A DNA stretch of 12,732 nt from Candidatus Nanoarchaeia archaeon (lineage in GTDB: Archaea; Nanobdellota; Nanobdellia; Tiddalikarchaeales; Tiddalikarchaeaceae). The stretch's first letter is position 1; every line of letters starts with the position of its first letter. A program made the translations under genes and the position numbers. Location: contig JAQVLH010000014.1 of the NCBI GenBank assembly GCA_028704265.1, positions 1 through 12,732 of the forward strand, written 5' to 3'. The notes under the pieces were generated by a model, which was given only the letters and a program-made list of their open reading frames with translations, did no database searches and had not been told where the DNA came from. This document shows, one piece after another, positions 5,680-11,804 of the stretch.

Positions 5680-6828
5680 ATGCAAAAAGAAGTAATACTG
5701 AAACTTAATTCATATTTAGAAATAATAAAAAATAGTAATGACAATGATTTTTATTTAGAAGTTAAAAATTTTATAGATTTTATTTTAAATAAAGATATTT
5801 TTAGACATTTAATCGAGATAATAAAATTAGAGTATGATAATGATCACAAAAATATTAAAAAAATAAATTTAATTTTAAAAAAAAATGTTGAAATAGAATT
5901 AAAACAATTATTATTAAAATATACAAAAAATAAAGAAATTTCGGATTTTATACAAAAATCTATTAAAAAACTTAATTCAGAAAATAACTACCTTTACATA
6001 TATGAAGATGTACTTGAAATAATAAATAAAACTTCAAAAGAAGAAAATAAATTAAAAAAATTATTTTCATTATTTTATAAAGAAGAAGAAATATTATTAT
6101 ATAAACAAAGAATAAGTATTTGGGATGCTTTTTATGAATTAAAAGATTTATCTCAAATTATAGAATTTTATCCCGTAGATACTGATGATTGTTTAAAAAG
6201 GGTAGCATTATCTATGAAAAAATCATATATTAAAAAAATTATTGATAATCAAGATAAACTTTCTGATTTTGAAAGAAAAAAATATATAAATTACTCAATT
6301 AAATTAATTAATTTTATTAATGAAAATTTAGAACAAACATATGTTAATTTAGAACTTCTTAAAAAAATTAAAAGTAAATTTGAATGGTATCAAAAAGACA
6401 AATTATTAAGTTTAAAAACAAAAGCTTCAAAAACAATAGAAAAAGAATTAACTTATTTAGTTTGTAATGAGTTATTTGATAAAGGATTATTTCCTATATA
6501 TAAATCACTTTTTGGAGGAATTGAACCTGATACTATTGATTTAAATTCAAAAGAACCTTTAGTTATGGAAATTAAAGTAGTAAAATCTAATTCTCCTAAA
6601 ACTCAATTAAAAAAAGGTTTTAATGAAATTATTAGTCAAATAAATACTCTAAATAAAAATGTAGGTTATTATTTAATATTTAATTTTAATAATGAACTAT
6701 TGTTAGATATACCTGAAAAAATTTTAATAGGAAATAAATTGATATATTTTATAATGATTGATCTTCATAAATCTCCAAGTATACATAAAAGAAAAACATA
6801 TTCATTAAAAGAAAAATATTTTTTATAA
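5680..6828 (+). CDS. PD-(D/E)XK nuclease-domain protein, possible restriction or defence effector
   Basis: A 382-residue protein. The first 250 residues are predicted mostly helical and very rich in Lys, Ile, Leu and Asn, with no family I recognise. The last third carries a PD-(D/E)XK nuclease core: a KTIEKEL helix (E254/E256), then EPDTIDL (P283-D284), then LVMEIKVV (E297-x-K299), then a helix with an E-I-I-S-Q-I pattern (about 316-321) and a Y-Y-L-I-F-N-F strand. These are the metal-binding and catalytic positions of restriction-type endonucleases. A stop codon 27 nt upstream and weak promoter sequence (GATAAATTAA about 26 nt before the ATG) leave open whether it is cotranscribed with the ATPase. 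Its codons are much more A/T-rich than those of the upstream ATPase and match the dnd genes, which suggests transfer. The target is unknown; action on phosphorothioate-free DNA beside the dnd genes is only a possibility. Confidence 0.75.
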   Translation: MQKEVILKLNSYLEIIKNSNDNDFYLEVKNFIDFILNKDIFRHLIEIIKLEYDNDHKNIKKINLILKKNVEIELKQLLLKYTKNKEISDFIQKSIKKLNSENNYLYIYEDVLEIINKTSKEENKLKKLFSLFYKEEEILLYKQRISIWDAFYELKDLSQIIEFYPVDTDDCLKRVALSMKKSYIKKIIDNQDKLSDFERKKYINYSIKLINFINENLEQTYVNLELLKKIKSKFEWYQKDKLLSLKTKASKTIEKELTYLVCNELFDKGLFPIYKSLFGGIEPDTIDLNSKEPLVMEIKVVKSNSPKTQLKKGFNEIISQINTLNKNVGYYLIFNFNNELLLDIPEKILIGNKLIYFIMIDLHKSPSIHKRKTYSLKEKYFL

Positions 6829-6833
6829 AAATA

Positions 6834-6852
6834 GCGAGCTCGAAGAGCGAGC
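6834..6852. repeat. GCGAGC direct repeat with small hairpin
   Basis: GCGAGC occurs at 6834-6839 and 6847-6852, and GCTC-GAA-GAGC (6838-6848) can form a 4-bp stem with a 3-nt loop. ATAG (6831-6834) and CTAT (6854-6857) could add an outer stem. This G/C-rich patch, straight after a very A/T-rich gene, marks the left edge of the small island up to about 7600. A short structured RNA or a boundary sequence is possible. Confidence 0.35.
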
Positions 6853-6886
6853 CCTATAATCAAGCGAAGCTAATTTAGTATTAATA

Positions 6887-6903
6887 GCTAGGTATAACCT
6901 AGC
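6887..6903 (-). terminator. perfect 7-bp hairpin over the stop codon of the DUF2958-like gene
   Basis: GCTAGGT-ATA-ACCTAGC has perfect 7-bp arms and a 3-nt loop and covers the TAG at 6899-6901. It marks the 3' end of the - strand pair. No T run follows, so it may stabilise or end the RNA rather than act as a classical terminator. The call as terminator is tentative. Confidence 0.35.
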
Positions 6904-7177
6904 ATTCTTTAGTTAGCCATCCGATGGCTTCTTTTTTTAGTTCCCAAGCCATTGGCTTTAGGAGCTCTATTTCGGTTCTTGAGAAGTAGCCCCATTCTGG
7001 GAAGGGTCCTGTAACGAATCCGAAGTAGATTTCATCATCTTTGTACTCTTTTCCGTTGATGACTGAGTCTTGCTTGTAGGCTAGCTCAATTGCTAGCCAA
7101 TAGATGCCTGAGAAGGATTCCCAGGCTCTAATAATCGGCTTGTCGCCGACTTTGCTGTCTTTTATGAAGGTGCTCAT
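6899..7177 (-). CDS. DUF2958-like protein
   Basis: The protein has 92 residues. The pattern W-L-A-I-E-L-A-Y (27-34), a D-D-E-I-Y-F-G-F-V-T-G run (47-57), then E-W-G-Y-F-S-x-x-E-I-E-L-L (61-73) matches DUF2958, where a W/Y-x-A-x-E strand leads to F-F-G-x-V-x-G and E-x-G-Y-F-S-L-x-E-L. DUF2958 proteins are small, of unknown function, and common on plasmids and integrated elements near methylases and other mobile genes. The ATG overlaps the stop of the upstream 78-residue gene (ATGA), and both its Shine-Dalgarno region and its start codon lie in the inverted repeat 7166-7191, so translation probably depends on ribosomes finishing the upstream gene. Composition is richer in G/C than the flanking genes. 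The family call was made by eye from the motif. Confidence 0.65.
   Translation of the reverse strand: MSTFIKDSKVGDKPIIRAWESFSGIYWLAIELAYKQDSVINGKEYKDDEIYFGFVTGPFPEWGYFSRTEIELLKPMAWELKKEAIGWLTKEC
7079..7098. repeat. 7-bp inverted repeat inside the DUF2958-like gene
   Basis: GGCTAGC-TCAATT-GCTAGCC has perfect 7-bp arms within coding sequence. Its CTAGC core recurs in the hairpin at 6887-6903 at the end of the same gene. Internal hairpins of this strength are rare in the rest of the window. Confidence 0.45.
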
Positions 7178-7191
7178 TCTTGAGCACCTTC
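7166..7191 (-). promoter_or_regulatory. hairpin hiding the ribosome site and start codon of the DUF2958-like gene
   Basis: On the - strand, GAAGGTGCTCA-AGAA-TGAGCACCTTC has perfect 11-bp arms and a 4-nt loop. The 5' arm contains GAAGGTG, the only Shine-Dalgarno-like sequence for the ATG at 7177. The 3' arm begins with the TG of that start codon and the shared TGA stop. Folded, the gene should be closed to new ribosomes, while a ribosome ending the upstream gene would melt it. Confidence 0.6.
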
Positions 7192-7410
7192 TTTAACAGC
7201 TTTCAGCTCTTCTCTCATTCTCCAGAGCTGCCTTGAGACCTTCCAGTCTAAGCTTAGTAGCTTGCTGATGTCTTCCAGCATACCTATTTGGTTCACTTCT
7301 GGATTGGTTTCTTCTAAAACCTTTCTCGTTTTTTCGTCGATTAGCTTCTTTACCTTGAAGCTTAATCCTGTGGTTGCCCACACCCTAGTTACTAACATTT
7401 TTGTATTCAT
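7174..7410 (-). CDS. unknown 78-residue protein, first gene of the DUF2958 pair
   Basis: I do not recognise a family. From the ATG at 7410 the protein has 78 residues, is rich in charged residues and Trp, and looks helical (for example V-K-K-L-I-D-E-K-T-R-K-V-L-E-E). The start is chosen because GGAGGT (7420-7425) lies 9 nt upstream. The frame continues upstream to a TTG at 7545 and beyond, open as far as 7620, but without an ATG or a ribosome site, and that stretch instead forms a long inverted repeat. It overlaps the DUF2958-like gene by ATGA. DNA binding or an accessory role on a mobile element is conceivable, but nothing in the sequence shows it. Confidence 0.6.
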   Translation of the reverse strand: MNTKMLVTRVWATTGLSFKVKKLIDEKTRKVLEETNPEVNQIGMLEDISKLLSLDWKVSRQLWRMREELKAVKEGAQE

Positions 7411-7416
7411 ACTATT

Positions 7417-7468
7417 CAAACCTCCGATTTTTTCAATCAAAGACTTTCGTTGAAAAAATTGGGGTTTG
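7417..7468 (-). promoter_or_regulatory. long hairpin in the leader that pairs with the ribosome-binding site
   Basis: Positions 7468-7450 and 7436-7417 on the - strand pair through about 18 base pairs, with one A-C mismatch (7460/7426), one bulged A (7423) and a 13-nt loop (7437-7449). The inner 10 bp (ATTTTTTCAA / TTGAAAAAAT) are perfect. The 3' arm includes the whole GGAGGT Shine-Dalgarno site of the gene starting at 7410. This is the layout of a leader that represses translation until a protein, RNA, ligand or temperature opens it. Confidence 0.55.
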
Positions 7469-7607
7469 GGCACGTCAGTCAAGGAAAGAATAGAAGGCTT
7501 TTCTTCTCGAACGGTGCCAAACACTGTGTTATATTGTGGCAGCAAGTTTTTTAATGCTCTCTGAGCTTGAGCGAAGGAGCTTAAAATACTTGCAGGGAGA
7601 GAAGAAT
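7469..7607 (-). promoter_or_regulatory. leader and probable promoter region of the DUF2958 pair
   Basis: On the - strand TATTTTAA (7588-7581) is the best TATA candidate; it would start transcription near 7558, giving a leader of about 150 nt before the ATG at 7410. That agrees with a structured, Shine-Dalgarno-dependent mRNA. The interval also holds the open but probably untranslated frame from the TTG at 7545 and G/C-rich GAGC repeats at 7560-7580. No other gene is seen. Confidence 0.35.
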
Positions 7608-7618
7608 TTAAATTTAAT
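7608..7618 (+). promoter_or_regulatory. TATA element of the phosphoesterase gene
   Basis: TTTAAATTTAA is centred about 27 nt before the ATG at 7639, predicting a leaderless transcript. A purine-rich GAAGAA directly upstream could serve as the BRE. Confidence 0.6.
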
Positions 7619-7638
7619 AGTTAACATAAACATCATAT

Positions 7639-8034
7639 ATGATTTCTAAAAATTTTATAATACAAGAACATCATGCAAGGAATTTACATTATGATTTTAG
7701 ACTCGAAATTAATGGAATTTTGAAGTCTTGGGCAGTACCTAAGAATATACCTACTGAAAAGGGCATTAGAAGATTAGCTATTGAAGTTGAAGATCATCCA
7801 TTAGAATATGGCAATTTTGAGGGCATTATTCCTAAAGGACAATATGGTGCTGGAAAAGTAACTATTTGGGATAATGGAAAATATAAAAATGAAAGTGAAA
7901 AAAATATAGAGACTTGTTTAAAAAATGGACATTTTATAGTTAAACTTGAAGGAACAAAAATTAAGGGTAAATATGCGTTTACAAGACTTAATCAGCAAAA
8001 AAATAATTGGATAATAATAAAAATGAAAGATTAA
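7639..8034 (+). CDS. stand-alone LigD-type 3'-phosphoesterase
   Basis: A 131-residue protein corresponding to the phosphoesterase (PE) domain of bacterial DNA ligase D, which removes 3'-phosphates and terminal 3' ribonucleotides at DNA breaks before sealing. Family signatures: Q-E-H-H-A-R-N-L-H-Y-D-F-R-L-E (9-23, with H11, H17, D19, R21), SWAVPK (30-35), E-V-E-D-H-P-L-E-Y (49-57, H53) and G-x-I-P-K-G-Q-Y-G-A-G-K-V (62-74). These supply the metal and catalytic residues. The ligase and polymerase domains of LigD and a Ku gene are absent; single-domain archaeal PE proteins are known. It has its own leaderless promoter. Its TAA directly abuts the dndE stop codon on the other strand. A role in healing ends at or near phosphorothioated sites is inference. 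Confidence 0.92.
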   Translation: MISKNFIIQEHHARNLHYDFRLEINGILKSWAVPKNIPTEKGIRRLAIEVEDHPLEYGNFEGIIPKGQYGAGKVTIWDNGKYKNESEKNIETCLKNGHFIVKLEGTKIKGKYAFTRLNQQKNNWIIIKMKD

Positions 8035-8397
8035 TTATTCTATTAAATTAGTTAAATCTGATAATGATTTTACTCTAGTATTTAGTATATTTATTCCGTT
8101 ATTTATATGAAATTTTAATTGTTTCATAAAATCTTTTTCTGCATCCAAACCTTCTTTGACGCATTTTTCTTTTATTAAAGAGATAAAAAATAGATCATAT
8201 TGTCCAAAAAGAGTATATCTATTAAATTCTTGTCCATCTTCAACAGTTAATGGAAGTAAATCATTATATGATTCGTGTTCTAGTGAATAGCAAAGCGCTA
8301 ATCTGCATAATATATTAGGATTAAGGCCTGTTCTTGTTTTTAATGTCTTTAATTTTGTTGTCATTAATGAACTAATTTTAACTCGGTTAAATTCCAT
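8035..8397 (-). CDS. dndE: DNA sulfur modification protein DndE
   Basis: The 120-residue protein matches DndE in length and pattern: F-N-R-V-K-I-S (3-9), K-T-R-T-G-L-N-P-N-I-L-C-R-L-A-L (20-35), an F-G-Q-Y-D segment (64-68), L-I-K-E-K-C (74-79) and F-H-I-N-N-G-I (96-102). DndE is a small, mainly helical, oligomeric DNA-binding member of the DndCDE modification complex, reported to prefer nicked DNA. The ATG at 8397 is chosen over a GTG at 8406 because AGGTGA (8408-8403) is properly spaced from it and the protein then starts MEFNRV, as homologues do. It overlaps dndD by 11 nt and is the last gene of the operon. The phosphoesterase gene begins its 3' end at the next base. Confidence 0.9.
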   Translation of the reverse strand: MEFNRVKISSLMTTKLKTLKTRTGLNPNILCRLALCYSLEHESYNDLLPLTVEDGQEFNRYTLFGQYDLFFISLIKEKCVKEGLDAEKDFMKQLKFHINNGINILNTRVKSLSDLTNLIE

Positions 8398-10393
8398 TTT
8401 TATCACCTGTAAAATAGCCTTCTTTTATTGTAGTGCAATGATTATCAAAGTTAAGTAAATATTTTTTACTAATTTTATTGTTTAATCTTATTAAATAATC
8501 ATTACCTATTTCCGTATCTGTGGATAATATTATAACTTGGTGACTTGCATTTGGGAAAAAATTGTTTATTAAATTATCTCTATGATTCAGATCTAATCTT
8601 CCAAGGGGAGTATCTATTATAAAAGGTAGTGTTTTTTTTGACATTTTAGTTAAAGTCCATAAAACAGAGATAGCATAAATCTGTTTTTCTCCTGCGGAAA
8701 GATCGGATTTTTGATCTACTTTTTCACCTTTATAAAAAGTTACAGAAAAGTTTTCAGGATCTACAAATATTTTTTTGAAGACATTTTTCTTTTCTGCAAG
8801 TTGATTATAAGTATCTAAAAATAATGAAGAAAATTCTTCTATTTTCTTATTTTTTAATTCATTATTATAATCATTAAGGACAATATCTAGTTTATTTATT
8901 AAACTCATTCTAAAATCAAGATCGTTTTCTTTTTTCATTTCTTCAAGTACTTTATTCAATTTTCTTTTATTATTATCCTGCAAAAACATAATTTTACGTA
9001 ATTCATCTACAATAGTATTCATTTTTTGAGTTAATGATCCTAATTCCAAATTCAATTCACCTATTTTTTTAATATAAGGATTTATAATTGATTCAGATGG
9101 AGCATAATTTAATTGTTTTGTTTGTGATCCCATTTTTTCTAATAATTCTTCTTTTTCTTTTACTAATTCAAAAAATTTTGATTTGCTATCTATTGATGAT
9201 TTATCTATTGAATGAACTAAAAAAGCCCTATTTTGCGAAGATACATTATGAATTAGTAAATCAGAATTTTCAGGCATAATAAAAGAATTACCAACTTCAG
9301 ATATTATTTTATGGGCGATACTTGCAGCATTTTTTGAATTAATAGTAGTATCATTCCAAAAAGAATTATTTTTTATTTTTTGTTTTAATAAATTAAGTTT
9401 TTCTTTTACAGTAATCGCAGTAATTTCTTGATTTTTTATTATTTCTTCTTGAATAATGGCATTTTTTAGTTGTTGATTAAGGTTTGGTGATAAAACAAAA
9501 GGAAAAATATCTGAACAAAGTTCTCTCATTTTTTCATCTAATATATTAATTCTTGTATCAAAAACTGAAATTTCAGTTTTTAATGAATCTCTTTTAGTAG
9601 CAAATACTCCGCCTTCTCTACTTACAAGTTCTTCTTGTTTTTCTAAATTTGATAAAATATTATCCATTTTTGCTTGAATTTGTGCTTTTTCAGTATTAAA
9701 ATCATCAATAATAATATCAGTATCATTTATTTTTTGTTTGGTTTCTAATATATTTTTTTGTAATTCTTCTTTACCTATATTTTTTAGTTGTTTTATAGAA
9801 TACACACTTAAATCATTTTTTAATTTTTCAATTAAATCTAATCCCAATAGAGCTTTAAATGATTTAGCTAATTCTTCATTATTATTATTTATTTCTTCTG
9901 CAAGATTTTGTATTTTTTCACCATCAAAAAAGAATAACTTCAGCAATGCATAAGGTATTAAATCATTAATAAAATCTTGCCATTGTTCGGATTCTAAATC
10001 ATTTAGAGGTTTATCATTTTTTAAAATTCCAATTTTTTCAATTATATCATTACCTTGTTTTTCCCAATATCTTTTTACTTTATAATTATATAATTCGCCA
10101 AGTGAAGAATATTCAAATTCTATTTGAATAGATGCATGGTTTGGTTGTTCTTTAAGAAATGGATTAAAATGTATTCTATTTAGTAAAAAATCTTGATATT
10201 TTTTTTGACTTTTTTTGTCAAATATTCTAGCTCCATACAAACCTAATTGGATTGCTTCAAAAAAAGTAGTTTTTCCATTACCATTTTTTCCACCTATTAA
10301 TATTATATTCTTTTTTCCACTAGGATTTAAATCAAATTCTTGACGCCCATAATAAAGTCCGTAATTTTCAAGTATCATTTTTTTAATTATCAT
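8387..10393 (-). CDS. dndD: DNA sulfur modification ATPase DndD
   Basis: A 668-residue SMC/Rad50-like ATPase. The N-terminal MIIKKMILENYGLYYG start leads to Walker A GGKNGNGKTT (34-43), then the DndD-typical F-F-F-D-G-E-K-I-Q segment near 160-168. A long middle region rich in Glu, Lys, Leu and Gln follows, predicted as coiled coil. The C-terminal half-site has the ABC signature LSAGEKQIYAIS (565-576), Walker B PFIIDTPLGRLD (590-601) and a switch segment IILSTDTEI. ATP hydrolysis by DndD is needed for sulfur insertion, and it acts with DndC and DndE. The ATG at 10393 is favoured by GAGGTG at 10405-10400; a GTG at 10402 is in frame but overlaps that site. It overlaps dndC and dndE by 11 nt each. 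Confidence 0.95.
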   Translation of the reverse strand: MIIKKMILENYGLYYGRQEFDLNPSGKKNIILIGGKNGNGKTTFFEAIQLGLYGARIFDKKSQKKYQDFLLNRIHFNPFLKEQPNHASIQIEFEYSSLGELYNYKVKRYWEKQGNDIIEKIGILKNDKPLNDLESEQWQDFINDLIPYALLKLFFFDGEKIQNLAEEINNNNEELAKSFKALLGLDLIEKLKNDLSVYSIKQLKNIGKEELQKNILETKQKINDTDIIIDDFNTEKAQIQAKMDNILSNLEKQEELVSREGGVFATKRDSLKTEISVFDTRINILDEKMRELCSDIFPFVLSPNLNQQLKNAIIQEEIIKNQEITAITVKEKLNLLKQKIKNNSFWNDTTINSKNAASIAHKIISEVGNSFIMPENSDLLIHNVSSQNRAFLVHSIDKSSIDSKSKFFELVKEKEELLEKMGSQTKQLNYAPSESIINPYIKKIGELNLELGSLTQKMNTIVDELRKIMFLQDNNKRKLNKVLEEMKKENDLDFRMSLINKLDIVLNDYNNELKNKKIEEFSSLFLDTYNQLAEKKNVFKKIFVDPENFSVTFYKGEKVDQKSDLSAGEKQIYAISVLWTLTKMSKKTLPFIIDTPLGRLDLNHRDNLINNFFPNASHQVIILSTDTEIGNDYLIRLNNKISKKYLLNFDNHCTTIKEGYFTGDKNGI

Positions 10394-11795
10394 ATAATTC
10401 ACCTCTTAATACTTCTTCTTCATTTCTCCATTCTTCACTAAATATTTTTTCTATTTTTCCAAGTATTGATCCTCTTTTTGTCATTCCTTGTATTTGTCTT
10501 TCTGCATCTAATAATTTTATAAGTAAACTAGAAGGAAAATCATTCTTTTCACATATTCCTTTAATTAATTTTTTTTCATCTTGATTAAATAAACCAAGAT
10601 CTTCATTTATCCAGTTTAAATCATTGCCAGTTACTTCTTTATATATTTTAGGAATTGAATCTTCCCAATCAACTGATTCTAATAACCATGTTTTACGAAT
10701 TTCGTGTATTTCTTCAGGATAAATTACAGTAAAATCTTTTCCATATTTTTTTTTAATTAAAATTTCTGTTTCAAGTAATTTTTTAAAGAGTTCTTTACGA
10801 AACTCCATTTTATATGGTCCAAATGAAATTCCTGTACCATCAGTTTTTATTCTGATTTTTCCGTTTCTTCCTTTAGCTTCTCTATACATGTGCTTTTTTT
10901 CAGGATCCGTTGTTGAATATAATAAATCTCTAATATTTGATAATGGAATCATCCAATTTTCTCCGCTTTCGATTAAATTTTCCATTGATTTATCAACTTT
11001 AACTAAAGTACAAGTCCAACAACCAAAACGACTACCTCCGCAAGTTGGTGTTGATGTATCCATAACTAAAGGGCATTCTCCATTTCCTTGATTTTTATAC
11101 ATATTTAACAAATCTTTATTATCTGCCCCCCATGGTGATTTTTTTTGAAGTAAATATGTCCAAACATCTTTTACTGTAAAATCTTTAATTGGAGTATAGA
11201 CAAAAGCATTCGAGAATTTAGAATGTCTAGATAATACAGAATCTTTGATACTATAATTATTAATTGTTTGCGCACGTGCTGTACTTTCTTGTTTTCGTAC
11301 TCCTAAAACTAATATAACTTCTCCAAATTCACTTACTTTATTTAAAATAAAATCATCTGCAGTATTAATTTTTAATCTTTCAGTACACCACCTAAACATT
11401 CTTGTTGGAGCAGGATATCCTTTACCTATTAAATTAACCCAAAAAGTGTCATTTATTTTTGGTTTTAAATGTTCAAATCGAAATGGCATTTTTTGTTCAT
11501 CGGATGCAGTTCTTATTTTTTCTTGCATAGTTTTAACATGATTTAGTAAAATAGGAGATTCTATTAGAGTATTAGATGAAATTATAAAAATAGGTGTTAA
11601 TCTTTTTTGTTCAGGAAGTTTAGATATTGCTTCCCAAATTAGTTGAACAATAGTTGTTGAATCTTTACCTCCACTATAACCAATTACCCAAGGTTTATTA
11701 TTAGTAAGATAGACTTTTTGTATTTCTTCATAAATTTCATCAAGTGTTTTATGATTAAATACTGAATCTTCAATTTCTTCTTTTTTATTTACCAT
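10383..11795 (-). CDS. dndC: DNA sulfur modification protein DndC, PAPS-reductase-like
   Basis: A 470-residue protein. The N-terminal adenine-nucleotide alpha-hydrolase (PAPS reductase-like) domain carries the pyrophosphate loop Y-S-G-G-K-D-S-T (40-47), followed by R-x-F-R-W-C-T-E-R-L-K (132-142) and L-G-V-R-K-Q-E-S (164-171). Cysteines suited to the iron-sulfur cluster are C137, C241, C252, C259 and C262, the last three in C-G-G-S-R-F-G-C-W-T-C. DndC has ATP pyrophosphatase activity and is thought to activate the DNA phosphate and accept sulfur from DndA. It starts 9 nt after the dndA stop with only a weak AAGTGA ribosome site, which suggests dependence on dndA translation. No dndB lies between them. 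The C-terminal 150 residues are helical and have no separate domain that I recognise. Confidence 0.95.
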   Translation of the reverse strand: MVNKKEEIEDSVFNHKTLDEIYEEIQKVYLTNNKPWVIGYSGGKDSTTIVQLIWEAISKLPEQKRLTPIFIISSNTLIESPILLNHVKTMQEKIRTASDEQKMPFRFEHLKPKINDTFWVNLIGKGYPAPTRMFRWCTERLKINTADDFILNKVSEFGEVILVLGVRKQESTARAQTINNYSIKDSVLSRHSKFSNAFVYTPIKDFTVKDVWTYLLQKKSPWGADNKDLLNMYKNQGNGECPLVMDTSTPTCGGSRFGCWTCTLVKVDKSMENLIESGENWMIPLSNIRDLLYSTTDPEKKHMYREAKGRNGKIRIKTDGTGISFGPYKMEFRKELFKKLLETEILIKKKYGKDFTVIYPEEIHEIRKTWLLESVDWEDSIPKIYKEVTGNDLNWINEDLGLFNQDEKKLIKGICEKNDFPSSLLIKLLDAERQIQGMTKRGSILGKIEKIFSEEWRNEEEVLRGELYDN

Positions 11796-11804
11796 TTTTT
11801 CACT

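Noticed and set aside
6829..6898. tRNA or other known RNA gene in the G/C-rich gap
   Set aside because: The small stems do not make a cloverleaf and no T-arm or CCA-type end is present; only short repeats can be supported.
7411..7545. Longer version of the 78-residue gene starting at a TTG
   Set aside because: There is no ATG and no ribosome site at 7545, while GGAGGT is well placed for 7410, and the stretch forms a long inverted repeat. The frame is open up to 7620, so coding is not fully excluded.
9088..9279. Small ORFs on the strand opposite the helicase, dndD and dndC genes (also near 1344, 3168, 3717, 9738 and 10888)
   Set aside because: They are antisense shadows of well-supported genes, have no ribosome sites or promoters, and their hydrophobic content follows from the A/T-rich antisense of lysine-rich coding sequence.
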